A DNA stretch of 64,000 nt from Reyranella sp. GTDB taxonomy: Bacteria > Pseudomonadota > Alphaproteobacteria > Reyranellales > Reyranellaceae. The stretch spans positions 1 through 64,000 of the forward strand of contig NZ_JAUSBN010000052.1 in NCBI RefSeq assembly GCF_030651995.1, in the 5' to 3' direction. This document shows positions 48,368 to 57,265 of the stretch, in pieces. The stretch's first letter is position 1. Each line of letters begins with the position of its first letter. The translations under genes were made by a program, and so were the position numbers. Below the pieces are notes generated by a model. The model worked only from the letters and a program-made list of their open reading frames with translations, searched no databases and was not told where the DNA came from.

Positions 48368-48637
48368 ATGAATCGCGTCCGCACGATTTTCGTCGCCGTT
48401 GGTGCCGCACTGGCGATAGCGGCCTTTGCGTCCGAGGCGCAGGCCCGGTCCGCCCACACGCTCGCCATCGCCGAGAAGGCTTGCCTGGACCAGGGCGTCA
48501 AGCCCCAGTCAACCGCCTTCGAGAAGTGTGTCGAGCGCGTCGCCGATGCCTATGACCGCACCGGCCAGATGCCGAAGGTGACTTGGCCCACGGCGTCGAT
48601 TGGCCGGGCGGCATTCGACGCGATTGCCCCGGCCTGA
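48368..48637 (+). CDS. Small exported protein with one C-x3-G-x2-P-x4-F-x2-C unit
   Basis: 89 aa. A signal peptide of about 27 residues (IFVAVGAALAIAAFASEAQA-RS) and then CLDQGVKPQSTAFEKC, matching the paired-cysteine motif of the upstream 127-aa protein exactly in spacing. It ends in a short Pro/Ala tail. GGAGG lies just before ATG 48368. It lies 62 bases after its paralogue, so the pair probably arose by duplication and is co-expressed. Function unknown. Confidence 0.7.
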   Translation: MNRVRTIFVAVGAALAIAAFASEAQARSAHTLAIAEKACLDQGVKPQSTAFEKCVERVADAYDRTGQMPKVTWPTASIGRAAFDAIAPA

Positions 48638-48725
48638 CCGTCGGATAACCGCAGGGCGGACCGTTCACGGCGCTGGCCTCACGACTGATCTGCCATTCCT
48701 GTCGCGGTCGGCGTAGGCTCGCCGG

Positions 48726-49868
48726 ATGCAACCGCTCCCCGCTTCCGTCCTCCCCGCCGGCGTTCGCGCCCGCATCCTGCCCGGCATCAACGGCCTCGAC
48801 ATCCACGTGCTCGAAGCCGGCTTCGACCGGAAGGCACCGGCCGTGATGCTGTTCCACGGCTTCCCCGAGATCGCCTACAGCTGGCGCAAGGTCCTGCCGG
48901 CGCTGGCCGATGCGGGCTATCACGCCATCGCGCCCGATCTGCGCGGCTATGGCCGCACCACGGGCTGGAGCGCCGACTTCGATGCCGACCAGATCGGCTT
49001 CCGCTTCACCAACCTGCTGCGCGATGCGATCGGCGTGCTTTATGCGCTGGGTCATCGCACCGCCGAGGCCGCAGTCGGGCACGATTTCGGCTCCTCGGTC
49101 GCCTCCTACGCCTCGCTGGTGCGGCCCGACATCTTCAAGCGCATGGTGCTGATGAGCGCGCCCTTTTCGGGCCCCTCGGCCGTTCCCTTCGACACGGCTG
49201 GCAAGCCTGCTTCGCCCAAGGCGCCGGACGTCCATGCCGCGCTGGCAGCGCTGCCGCGCCCGCGCAAGCATTACCAGTGGTACCAGTCGACGCGCGAAGC
49301 CAACGAGGAGCAGTGGCACGCCAGGCAGGGGCTGCACAATTTCCTGCGCGCCTACTATCACTACAAGAGCGCCGACTGGAAGGCGAACAAGCCCTACGAA
49401 CTGAAGGGCTGGACCGCCGAGGAACTGGCGAAGATGCCGACCTATTACATCATGGATCTTGCCGAAGGCATGGCCGAGACCGTCGCCAAGGAGATGCCGA
49501 CGGCCGAGGAGATCGCCGCCGCCAGGTGGCTCACCGACGACGAACTCGCGGTCTATGCCGGCGAGTATGAGCGCACCGGCTTCCAGGGCGGCCTCAACTG
49601 GTATCGCGCCCGCACCAGTGGGCGCGTGACGCCCGAACTCGAGATCTTCACCGGCCGCACCGTCGACCAGCCCTCGACCTTCATCTCCGGCAAGAGCGAC
49701 TGGGGCAACTACCAGTCGCCGGGCGCGCTGGAGAAGATGCAGAAGAGCGCCTGCACCAACATGAAGGAAATCCACATGGTCGAAGGCGCAGGCCACTGGG
49801 TGCAGCAGGAGCAGGCTGCCGAAGTGAGTCGCCTGCTGATCAAGTTCCTGAAGGAGACGAACGCCTGA
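48726..49868 (+). CDS. Epoxide hydrolase-like alpha/beta hydrolase
   Basis: 380 aa. Oxyanion motif HGFPE (44-48), nucleophile Asp120 in GHDFGSSVA (Asp rather than Ser, as in epoxide hydrolases and haloalkane dehalogenases), a lid with GGLNWYR carrying the Tyr that polarises the epoxide, and the base His in GAGHWVQQEQ. Converts epoxides to diols; substrate unknown. The stop overlaps the following GNAT gene if that gene starts at CTG. Confidence 0.87.
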   Translation: MQPLPASVLPAGVRARILPGINGLDIHVLEAGFDRKAPAVMLFHGFPEIAYSWRKVLPALADAGYHAIAPDLRGYGRTTGWSADFDADQIGFRFTNLLRDAIGVLYALGHRTAEAAVGHDFGSSVASYASLVRPDIFKRMVLMSAPFSGPSAVPFDTAGKPASPKAPDVHAALAALPRPRKHYQWYQSTREANEEQWHARQGLHNFLRAYYHYKSADWKANKPYELKGWTAEELAKMPTYYIMDLAEGMAETVAKEMPTAEEIAAARWLTDDELAVYAGEYERTGFQGGLNWYRARTSGRVTPELEIFTGRTVDQPSTFISGKSDWGNYQSPGALEKMQKSACTNMKEIHMVEGAGHWVQQEQAAEVSRLLIKFLKETNA

Positions 49869-50356
49869 CCGACCTGGCCAGCGTTTCCGCGGGCGACGAG
49901 GCTGACCTCCTCGCCCTCAACAATCAACATGCCGTCGAGCTTTCCTGGCTCGACGCCGCGCGGCTGCGGCATCTCCTGGGGCAGGCCTTCCACGCCCGCC
50001 GCGCCGGCAACGTCGCCGCCTTCCTCTTGGCCTTCGACCAGGACGCCGACTACGACAGTCCGAACTACCTCTGGTTCCGCGAACGCTATCCACGCTTCGT
50101 CTATGTCGATCGCATCGTCGTCGCTCCGGCCATGCGCAAACGCGGCCTGGCGAACCGTCTGTACGAAGACCTGTTTGAAGCCGCCATCGACGCCGGCCAT
50201 GAGCGCGTCGTCTGCGAAGTCAATTCCAACCCGCCCAATCCGGCCTCGGATGCGTTTCATGCGGCCCTCGGCTTCGTCGAGGTCGGACAGGCGTCCATCC
50301 ATGACGGCACCAAGACCGTCCGCTATCTCGCCCGTCCCCTCGTTTCGGCACTCTGA
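49865..50356 (+). CDS. GNAT family N-acetyltransferase, probable CTG start
   Basis: 163 aa. The full conserved domain runs from LALNNQHAVELSWLDAARLRHLLGQAFHARR through FDQDADYDSPNYLWFRERYPRFVYVDRIVV to the acetyl-CoA loop APAMRKRGLANRLYEDLF and NPASDAFHAALGF. No ATG, GTG or TTG lies in frame upstream of the domain; the first internal TTG (50027) would delete a third of it. CTG at 49865 has AAGGAG 8 bases upstream and overlaps the previous stop as CTGA, so I take it as the start. Resembles the COG3818-type acetyltransferases; substrate unknown. Confidence 0.75.
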   Translation: MTDLASVSAGDEADLLALNNQHAVELSWLDAARLRHLLGQAFHARRAGNVAAFLLAFDQDADYDSPNYLWFRERYPRFVYVDRIVVAPAMRKRGLANRLYEDLFEAAIDAGHERVVCEVNSNPPNPASDAFHAALGFVEVGQASIHDGTKTVRYLARPLVSAL

Positions 50357-50374
50357 CACAGGAGACTTCCCCTC

Positions 50375-51421
50375 ATGTCCGACCTTGCCGCCGTCGATTC
50401 GCTGATCGTCGATGTCATCACCGACAATATGAGCGACACCTATGCGAGCAAGCCCGCGTTCGCCGTGTCGGAGATGGCGAACATCCTGAGGGCGGGTGCC
50501 GGGGAGATTTCCGGTGAGACGCTGCTGGTGGCCAATCTCGGCTACGGCCTGCGCCTCAGGACGAGGATCGGCGCCAGGCAGCACACGTTGCTGTTCGACA
50601 CCGGCACCGAGGGAGCGGCCTTCATTCGCAACTGCCGCAACATGGCGATCGATCTGGGCGAGGTCGAGGAGATTGCCGTCACCCACGGCCACTGGGATCA
50701 CATGGGCGCCCTCCCCGCGGCGCTCGACGCCATCGCCAGGCGCCGCGCCCGGGGCAGCGTGACGGTCAACGTCAATCCCGACATGTTCAACGAGCGCGGC
50801 GTGCTGCTGCAGGACGGCACGATCTTCCCGGCCGCCCGCGTCCCCACGCCCGCCCAGATGGAGGCCCAGGGCGCGCGAGTTGCCAACGACGGCCGGGCGC
50901 GCACCCTGCTTGACGGCCACTTCTACTACAGCGGCGAGATTCCCCGGGTCAGCGCCTTCGAGAAGGGCCGCGAGGACCATCTCTGCCGCAAGGACAATTC
51001 CGAGGAGTGGCGGCCCGACCCGTTCCTGATGGACGAGCGCATGCTGATCGTGAACGTGCGCGAACTCGGCCTCGTCGTGTTCAGCGCCTGCTCGCATGCC
51101 GGCATCGTCAACGTCTGCACCGAGGCGAAGCGATTGTTCCCCGACCTCCCGATCCACGCCGTCATGGGCGGCCTCCATCTCGGTGGCGTGATGGAGCGCC
51201 TCATTCCGCAGACGGTCGAAGCCCTCGAACCCTTCGACATCGGCTACTTCATCACCGGCCACTGCACCGGTTGGCGGGCATTGCATGCGCTGGCCAACGC
51301 CTATGGCGATCGCGTCAGCCAGTCGGCCGTTGGCACGACCTATACGTTCGACGCCACAGTGCCGCCGCCGGCGCGCGAGACCAGGGCGCCGGCTACGTTC
51401 GAAACGAAGCCGACCTGGTGA
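50375..51421 (+). CDS. MBL-fold metallo-hydrolase
   Basis: 348 aa. The metal-binding motif THGHWDHMGAL is present, with LLFDTGTEG before it and SACSHAGIVNV and GGLHLGG after it, as in the group containing the beta-ribofuranosylaminobenzene phosphate synthase-related MBL proteins (COG1237). The last 25 residues are a Pro/Ala/Thr tail. AGGAG precedes ATG 50375. Hydrolase or oxidoreductase function cannot be decided from sequence. Confidence 0.82.
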   Translation: MSDLAAVDSLIVDVITDNMSDTYASKPAFAVSEMANILRAGAGEISGETLLVANLGYGLRLRTRIGARQHTLLFDTGTEGAAFIRNCRNMAIDLGEVEEIAVTHGHWDHMGALPAALDAIARRRARGSVTVNVNPDMFNERGVLLQDGTIFPAARVPTPAQMEAQGARVANDGRARTLLDGHFYYSGEIPRVSAFEKGREDHLCRKDNSEEWRPDPFLMDERMLIVNVRELGLVVFSACSHAGIVNVCTEAKRLFPDLPIHAVMGGLHLGGVMERLIPQTVEALEPFDIGYFITGHCTGWRALHALANAYGDRVSQSAVGTTYTFDATVPPPARETRAPATFETKPTW

Positions 51422-51425
51422 GGCG

Positions 51426-52154
51426 CTAGGCGCCCAGCGCCTCCGCGAGCGCGACGAAGTCGGTCGCAAAGACGTCGAACCAGGGTTCGGGAGAGACATC
51501 GGGCCGGACGTCCGGGCCGAATTCCAGCGGGCGCGCCACGAAAGCCGTGCGCATGCCGAAGTCGCGCGCGGCCTTCAGATCGTATTTGTGGCACGCCACC
51601 ATCATGATCTCCTCGGGCTGGTAGCCGAGAAGATCGACCGCGAGCTGGTAGACGGAAGGGGAAGGCTTGTAGGTCCGCGCCAGTTCGGCCGTCAGGACGG
51701 CATCGAAGGGAAGCCCCGCATGCTTGACCACGGCGACCATGGTCCTCATGCCGGCATTGGAGAGCGTCGAGATGACGAACCGCCGGCGCAGCCGCGCGAG
51801 CCCGTCCACACTGTCGGGCCAGGGATCGAGACGGGCCCAGACCTCGTTCAGCGCGTCGCGCTCAGCCGGGGTGAAGGTCGCCGACAGGCCATGGTGCTGG
51901 AGCAGGTCATCCAGCGTCTCGCGATAGATGCGATCTACCCTGAGCCATGGCCGCTTCCCGGCGATGATCTGGTCCAGGACCGCGCGATAGAGCTGGCGCC
52001 AATCGGCGGACAGGACGCCCCAGTCGATCTCGAGTCGCTTGGCGCGGTTGACCTCGGCCCCCCTGCGCAGCAGCGGCCCGCAGAAATCGGCGCAGGTGCC
52101 CTGGACGTCGAAGGTGAGCGCCCGGACCTTCGCCAGTGATGCCGCCTGCGCCAT
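51426..52154 (-). CDS. HAD superfamily, haloacid dehalogenase type II
   Basis: 242 aa. HAD motifs: nucleophile Asp16 in LTFDVQGTCADF (the usual DVYGT-L is DVQGT-C here), motif II ISTLSNAG, motif III Lys163 in TYKPSPSVYQLA, and motif IV MVACHKYDLKAARDFGMRTAFV. This matches L-2-haloacid dehalogenase type enzymes, though the altered loop after the nucleophile leaves specificity uncertain. Its ATG shares the CCATGG at 52151-52156 with an opposite-strand ATG. Confidence 0.82.
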   Translation of the reverse strand: MAQAASLAKVRALTFDVQGTCADFCGPLLRRGAEVNRAKRLEIDWGVLSADWRQLYRAVLDQIIAGKRPWLRVDRIYRETLDDLLQHHGLSATFTPAERDALNEVWARLDPWPDSVDGLARLRRRFVISTLSNAGMRTMVAVVKHAGLPFDAVLTAELARTYKPSPSVYQLAVDLLGYQPEEIMMVACHKYDLKAARDFGMRTAFVARPLEFGPDVRPDVSPEPWFDVFATDFVALAEALGA

Positions 52155-52278
52155 GGTTCAATGCCCCCTCCGCCGGAGCATCGCGCATGAATTCGACTGG
52201 CGTCAAACGATCGCCGCGCGATACCGTGTCCCGTGCCGCCACACCGCGCGGGCGGCTCGCTCACGAACGGAGTCAGTC

Positions 52279-53802
52279 CTGACCGATGCTTCACCGGGTC
52301 CGCTCTCGATCAGGACGTTTCGCGCGGCCCTGACCCAGGGGCGCGAGCCGCCGCCGCTGCAGGCGATCGCCCGCCTGCCCTCGTACCGCTGGTTCGTCGT
52401 CGCAACGGTCTGCATCGGCGCGTGCATGGGCCAGATCGATGCCAGCATGACGCAGGTGCTGCTGCCGCGGCTCGAAGTCGAATTCGGCGCGCGCCTCAGC
52501 AGCGTGAGCTGGGTCGCGGTCGCCTATCTGCTGGCAATGGCATCGTTCACGCCGATCTTCGGGCGGCTGGCCGACATGGTCGGCCGCAAGCTGCTGTACC
52601 TCGGCGGCTTCTTCCTCTTCATCGTCGGCTCGGGCCTGTGCGGTTTCGCGACCGATCTTCCGATGCTGATCTTCTTCCGCATCCTGCAGAGCATCGGCGC
52701 CGCGCTGCTGACGTCGAACAGCATTGCCATCATCGTCATGGCCACCGGTGAGAAGGAACGCGGGCGTGGCCTCGGCCTGCAATCGGCGGCACAGGCGATC
52801 GGCCTCGGCGCCGGGCCGGCCGTCGGCGGCCTGATCCTCGACACGCTGGGCTGGCAGTGGGCCTTCTGGATCAACGTGCCGATGGGCCTGGCCGGCGTGA
52901 TCCTGGGCTGGCTCCTTCTTCCCCAGACCAAGGCGTTGCCGGCAACCGGTCGCTTCGACTGGTATGGCGCGCTCCTGATCGCACCGGCCCTGACGGCGGT
53001 CGTGGCGGCCCTGAACGAGGGCCATACCTGGGGATTTACGTCACCGGCCCTGATCGGCTGCGTGGCGTTCGGGATCGTCTTCCTCGCCCTCTTCGTCCGC
53101 GCCGAGCGCCGTGCCCAGACGCCGCTGCTCGACCTGCATCTTCTGGCCAGGCGCGCCTTCCTGCTGGGCAACGCCGCGAACTTCCTGTCCTACGCCGTGC
53201 TGTTCGGGGTTTTCTTCCTCATCCCGTTTGCGCTCGTGCGCATCTATGACGATTCCGCCCTGGCGGCCGGCCTGCGGCTGTCGATCCTGCCCGTGATGCT
53301 GGGACTGCTGGCGCCGGTCGGGGGCGCCCTCTACGACCGCTTCGGTGCCCGGGCGCCAACCTTCTGCGGCATGCTGATCTGCATCGCGAGCCTCGCGACG
53401 ATCCATGTCTTCCTTGACGGGTCGCCAGCGAACCTGCCGCTGGTGACGCTGGCCCTGGCGCTGTTCGGCGTTGGACAGGGCCTGTTCATCTCCCCGAACA
53501 CCAGCGCGATCATGGCGACGGCGCCGCCCGAACAGACGGGCCAGGCGGGTAGCGTGCTGAACCTGGTGCGCCTGATCGGCATGAGCGCCGGGATCGCCGG
53601 CGCCTCGACGCTCTTCGCGCTGGGGCTGGGAGATAGCGGAGGCAGCACGCTCAACGTTCCGACATCGTCCCTCGTGGCGTCCTGCCGCGGCGTGATCCTG
53701 CTGCTTGGCGGTCTGGCTGCGCTGGCGGGCCTGATCTCGCTGATCCGGCCCCCCGGCGTCGCGGGACGCGACGCCGGTGTTCGAGATCCGATCGTCGAGT
53801 GA
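52279..53802 (+). CDS. MFS drug-exporter-like protein (DHA2/EmrB type)
   Basis: About 507 aa with roughly 14 membrane segments. Motif FTPIFGRLADMVGRKLLYLGG (motif A) and motif C-like LGAGPAVGGLILDTLGWQWAFWINVP identify an EmrB/QacA-type proton antiporter. The start is uncertain. The only in-frame ATG before the first helix (52153) overlaps the divergent HAD start codon, leaving no leader. A CTG at 52279 has GGAG 6 bases upstream and is taken as a working start. No HlyD-type partner is adjacent. Confidence 0.82.
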   Translation: MTDASPGPLSIRTFRAALTQGREPPPLQAIARLPSYRWFVVATVCIGACMGQIDASMTQVLLPRLEVEFGARLSSVSWVAVAYLLAMASFTPIFGRLADMVGRKLLYLGGFFLFIVGSGLCGFATDLPMLIFFRILQSIGAALLTSNSIAIIVMATGEKERGRGLGLQSAAQAIGLGAGPAVGGLILDTLGWQWAFWINVPMGLAGVILGWLLLPQTKALPATGRFDWYGALLIAPALTAVVAALNEGHTWGFTSPALIGCVAFGIVFLALFVRAERRAQTPLLDLHLLARRAFLLGNAANFLSYAVLFGVFFLIPFALVRIYDDSALAAGLRLSILPVMLGLLAPVGGALYDRFGARAPTFCGMLICIASLATIHVFLDGSPANLPLVTLALALFGVGQGLFISPNTSAIMATAPPEQTGQAGSVLNLVRLIGMSAGIAGASTLFALGLGDSGGSTLNVPTSSLVASCRGVILLLGGLAALAGLISLIRPPGVAGRDAGVRDPIVE

Positions 53803-54402
53803 TCAGGCGGCGAGCTTCTTCGCCGTCTCCGCGACCCGGCGGCCCTGGTAGCGTGCGCCAGCCAGCTCGTTCTCAGACGGCTGGCGCTGACCGGTGCCGC
53901 CGGCGATCGTGGTGGCGCCATAGGGGCTGCCGCCGGTGATCTCGTCGAGCGTCATCTGGCCGGCATAGCCATAGTCGAGACCGACGACCACCATGCCGAA
54001 GTGCAGCAGGTTGGTGATGATGGAGAAGAGCGTCGTCTCCTGGCCGCCATGCTGGGTCGCCGTCGAGGTGAAGGCGCCGCCGACCTTGCCGTTCAGGGCA
54101 CCCTTGGCCCACAGGCCACCGGCCTGGTCGAGGAAGCTCGCCATCTGCGAGGACATGCGGCCGAAGCGCGTGCCGGTGCCGACGATCACCGCGTCGTAGC
54201 CGGCGAGATCCTCGACCTTGGCGACCGGAGCCTTCTGGTCGAGCTTGAAGTGCGCGGCCTTGGCCACCGCTTCCGGCACGGTCTCGGGAACGCGCTTGAT
54301 GTCGACCTGTGCACCGGCCTCACGCGCGCCGGCGGCGACCGCCTCCGCCATCGTCTCGATATGGCCGTAGCTCGAATAGTAAAGAACGAGAACCTTGGTC
54401 AT
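53803..54402 (-). CDS. wrbA: NAD(P)H:quinone oxidoreductase, WrbA type
   Basis: 199 aa flavodoxin-like FMN enzyme reducing quinones by two electrons. [28 protein letters not shown] (phosphate loop), [32 protein letters not shown] and [17 protein letters not shown] are WrbA hallmarks. It lies downstream of pirin in the same direction. The two look like one unit divergent from the LysR gene. Confidence 0.93.
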   Translation of the reverse strand: MTKVLVLYYSSYGHIETMAEAVAAGAREAGAQVDIKRVPETVPEAVAKAAHFKLDQKAPVAKVEDLAGYDAVIVGTGTRFGRMSSQMASFLDQAGGLWAKGALNGKVGGAFTSTATQHGGQETTLFSIITNLLHFGMVVVGLDYGYAGQMTLDEITGGSPYGATTIAGGTGQRQPSENELAGARYQGRRVAETAKKLAA

Positions 54403-54446
54403 GTCTGTCTCCAGTTATCGGTTGAGATTGAAGGGTAAGAGAAACG

Positions 54447-55331
54447 TCAGGCCGCGATCCGGCCCATCCGGCCGGCGTGGTAGTCGCGCACCGCTCGTTC
54501 GAGTTCGTCGATCGAGTTCATCACGAACGGTCCGTGGCGCAGGATGGGCGCATCGAGGGGATCACCGCCGATCAGCAGGATCTCGCTGTCCGATGCGGCC
54601 TCGATCTCGAGGGAGACACCCGCCGTCAGCCGCGCGAGTTGCCCGGCCTCGATCCGCCGGTCGTCGCCGCCGACACGTGCGGCGCCCACCATCACGTAGA
54701 CTCCGAGTTCAGCCGCGCCACCCACCGGTAGATCCACCCTGGCGCCGGCCTTCAGCGACGCGTGCACGACGAAGGGATTGCCCGAGGTCGCGATCGGCCC
54801 GGTGAGGTCGCCGACAGCGCCGGCCACGACCCGCACCAGCCCGCGCCCGTCGTCGCCCGTGAAGGTCGGAATTTCCGACGCCGTCACATGCCGATAGGCC
54901 GGCTCCTCATGCTTCGATCCCTTGGGCATGTTGATCCAGAGCTGAACGCCATGGACATGACCGCCCTCGCGCCGCAGCCGATCGTCGGGGCTCTCGTCAT
55001 GGACCACACCGCGACCGGCGCGCATCCACTGGACCTCGCCCGGCCGCATGCTGCTCGTGTTGCCGAGACTGTCCTTGTGGGTCTGGCTGCCTTCCAGCAG
55101 CAGGGTGAGCGTCTCGATGCCGGCATGCGGGTGCGCCGACGCGCCCTTGGCCTCGCCCGGCCGCACGTCGATCGGGCCGAACTGGTCGAGGAAGATGAAC
55201 GGGCCGATCGCCTCGTAGGCGTCCGAGGGAATGGCGCGGCGCACTTCGAACCCGTCGCCTTCGAGGGTCCGGAACGCCTCATGGATGGAAACGAGCTGGC
55301 GCCTGCTGGTGCTGATGCTTGAAGCCGTCAT
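54447..55331 (-). CDS. Pirin family protein
   Basis: 294 aa bicupin. Metal-binding region AHPHAGIETLTLLLEGSQTHKDSLGN (His-x-His) and GRGVVHDESP (His...Glu) in the N-terminal cupin, and HGVQLWINMP. Some pirins have quercetin 2,3-dioxygenase activity. It is directly divergent from a LysR gene and shares a regulatory palindrome with it; wrbA follows 44 bases downstream. Confidence 0.9.
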   Translation of the reverse strand: MTASSISTSRRQLVSIHEAFRTLEGDGFEVRRAIPSDAYEAIGPFIFLDQFGPIDVRPGEAKGASAHPHAGIETLTLLLEGSQTHKDSLGNTSSMRPGEVQWMRAGRGVVHDESPDDRLRREGGHVHGVQLWINMPKGSKHEEPAYRHVTASEIPTFTGDDGRGLVRVVAGAVGDLTGPIATSGNPFVVHASLKAGARVDLPVGGAAELGVYVMVGAARVGGDDRRIEAGQLARLTAGVSLEIEAASDSEILLIGGDPLDAPILRHGPFVMNSIDELERAVRDYHAGRMGRIAA

Positions 55332-55389
55332 GGCCGCCCTCCTTGGTGACAGGGCACATGTAGGGGCGGCTTCTATTCATGAAAATCCG

Positions 55390-55395
55390 TATAAT
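55390..55395 (+). promoter_or_regulatory. Consensus -10 element of the LysR gene
   Basis: TATAAT at 55390-55395 is a perfect -10 hexamer, 34 bases before ATG 55424. It overlaps the inverted repeat at 55393-55417. No good -35 lies at 16-18 bases upstream, which is usual for regulated promoters. Confidence 0.55.
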
Positions 55396-55417
55396 ACTGA
55401 ATGATCTTTTCAGTATT
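55393..55417. promoter_or_regulatory. Perfect 9+9 inverted repeat, LysR/pirin operator
   Basis: AATACTGAA (55393-55401) and TTCAGTATT (55409-55417) are exact inverse complements around a 7-base spacer, in the divergent promoter region of the LysR and pirin genes. It overlaps the TATAAT, so occupancy would block LysR transcription (autorepression) and could activate or repress pirin-wrbA. Confidence 0.75.
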
Positions 55418-55423
55418 TTAGAA

Positions 55424-56317
55424 ATGATGACGACTCCCGGCACGCCCTCCTTCGCCCAGCTTCAGGTCCTGCTCGCCGTGGTCGACGCCGGCAGCTTTGC
55501 CGCGGCCGCCCGCCGCCTCAACCGCGCGACCTCGGCGATCACCTACGCCATCGACAATCTCGAGGCCCAGCTTGGCCTGCCGCTGTTCGACCGGGTCGCC
55601 ACCCGCAAGCCCCAGCTCACCCAGGCGGGTCGGGCGGTGCTGGCCGAGGCCCGCGCCGTGACGCACGGCGTCGACATGCTGCGCGCCAAGGTGAAGGGGC
55701 TGCTCGAAGGGCTGGAAGCCGAAGTCTCGCTCGCGGTCGACGTCATGCTGCCGACCGCCCGCCTCGTCGACGCCCTGCAGGCCTTCCAGACGACGTTTCC
55801 GACCGTGCCGTTGCGGCTCCATGTCGAGACGCTGGGCGCCGTCACCCAGCTCGTGCTCGACGGCACGGCGACCATCGGGGTCAGCGGCCCGAACGTGGCG
55901 GCCGACGGCACCGAGAGCATCGCCATCGGCGGCGTCCGCCTGGTGCCGGTGGCCGCGCCCTTCCACCCGCTGGCGCGCCTCGGCGGGCAGGCGCGAGGGG
56001 CGGCGCGCGAGCACATCCAGCTCGTCCTCAGCGATCGCTCGAAGCTGACCGAGGGCCAGGATTTCGGCGTGGTCGGCCCCAAGACCTGGCGGCTGGCCGA
56101 TCTCGGCGCCAAGCACGCGCTGCTGCTGGCCGGCGTGGGCTGGGGCAGCATGCCGGCGCCGATGGTCACGGGCGACATCGAGGCCGGGCGCCTCGTCGAA
56201 CTGGATCTCTCCGACTGGTGGGCGGCGACCTATCCGCTGCGCGTCCTGCACCGCATCGACAGCCCGCCCGGTCCCGCCGCGCACTGGCTGATCGAGCGCT
56301 TCAGGAGCCAGATGTGA
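55424..56317 (+). CDS. LysR family transcriptional regulator
   Basis: 297 aa, the usual LysR length. N-terminal winged HTH (FAQLQVLLAVVDAGSFAAAARRLNRATSAITYAIDNLEAQLGLPLFDR), then a long linker helix and a substrate-binding domain. The in-frame ATG at 55379 lies upstream of the TATAAT and operator, so ATG 55424 (first of ATGATG) is taken as start. It probably controls pirin and wrbA and itself; the redox-related targets suggest quinone or electrophile response (inference). Confidence 0.88.
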   Translation: MMTTPGTPSFAQLQVLLAVVDAGSFAAAARRLNRATSAITYAIDNLEAQLGLPLFDRVATRKPQLTQAGRAVLAEARAVTHGVDMLRAKVKGLLEGLEAEVSLAVDVMLPTARLVDALQAFQTTFPTVPLRLHVETLGAVTQLVLDGTATIGVSGPNVAADGTESIAIGGVRLVPVAAPFHPLARLGGQARGAAREHIQLVLSDRSKLTEGQDFGVVGPKTWRLADLGAKHALLLAGVGWGSMPAPMVTGDIEAGRLVELDLSDWWAATYPLRVLHRIDSPPGPAAHWLIERFRSQM

Positions 56318-56358
56318 CGATGGACTGCTTCCAGACCTTGCCGTGCTAGAACCCCACC

Positions 56359-57264
56359 GTGTCGTTTCTCACCCGTCGTCGCATCGCCTGGACACTGCTG
56401 CTGCTCACGCCCGCGATGTTCGCCGTCAACATGCTGATGGCGCGCTATGCCACGTTCGTGCCGCCGAACGCACTGGCGCTGGGACGCTGGCTCTTCGTGG
56501 CCCTGCTGCTCTTGCCCTTTGCCTGGCCGCGCCTGGTGCGCCATCGCCACGCGCTTACGCGCGAATGGCGCGACCTGCTGGTGCTGGGCGCGCTCGGCAT
56601 GTGGATCTGCGGCGCCTGGGTCTATATCGGCGCCCGGTCCGTGCCGGCGCTCAACATCGGGCTCATCTACGCCGCCTCGCCGATCCTGGTCGTGGCGCTC
56701 GGTCGCCTGCTCTATCGCGAGCGGCTGACGACGGGCCGCCTCGCGGGCATCGTTCTCTGCCTCGCCGGCGTCGCCGCGGTATTCGCCAAGGGCCGGATCG
56801 AGAACCTTCTCTCGGTGCAGTTCACCGAGGGCGATCTCTGGATTGCCGCCGCCTCGGCCTGCTGGGCCCTCTACTCCGTGCTGCTCAAGGCGCGTCCGAG
56901 CGCGCTCGATCCGCTGACGCGCCTTTGCGCCATCTCCTTTGCGGGTTCGCTCGTCCTGTTGCCCTTCACGATCGGCGAGGCGCTGCTCTGGCAACCACCA
57001 GACCTCACCGACTGGCGCACCTGGGCATCGTTCCTGGTGCTCGCCGTCATTCCCGGCGTCGGCGCATATGGCGCCTTCGCCTATTGCGTGCGCGAACTCG
57101 GCCCCTCGGTCAGCAGCGTGTCGATGTATCTCGGTCCGCTCTATGTCGGCATTCTCGCCTGGATCGTCCTTGGCGAAGCGCCGCAATGGTACCATCTGAT
57201 TGGAACGGCCCTCGTGCTGCCCGGCCTGTTCCTCGCGACCCGTTCCGCCCCCAAAGGAGTCTGA
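56359..57264 (+). CDS. DMT (EamA) family transporter
   Basis: 301 aa with ten hydrophobic segments, two EamA halves (AMFAVNMLMARYATFVPPNALALGRWLF... and LWIAAASACWALYSVLLKARPS...). The start is GTG 56359 and gives the expected MSFLTRRRIAW N-terminus; no ATG precedes the first helix. The CreA-like gene begins 1 base after the stop, with AAGGAG inside the end of this gene, so the two are likely one operon. Cargo unknown. Confidence 0.85.
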   Translation: MSFLTRRRIAWTLLLLTPAMFAVNMLMARYATFVPPNALALGRWLFVALLLLPFAWPRLVRHRHALTREWRDLLVLGALGMWICGAWVYIGARSVPALNIGLIYAASPILVVALGRLLYRERLTTGRLAGIVLCLAGVAAVFAKGRIENLLSVQFTEGDLWIAAASACWALYSVLLKARPSALDPLTRLCAISFAGSLVLLPFTIGEALLWQPPDLTDWRTWASFLVLAVIPGVGAYGAFAYCVRELGPSVSSVSMYLGPLYVGILAWIVLGEAPQWYHLIGTALVLPGLFLATRSAPKGV

Positions 57265-57265
57265 C

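Noticed and set aside
50027..50356. A 109-codon version of the GNAT gene starting at an internal TTG
   Set aside because: It lacks the conserved first third of the domain, which is intact in frame upstream.
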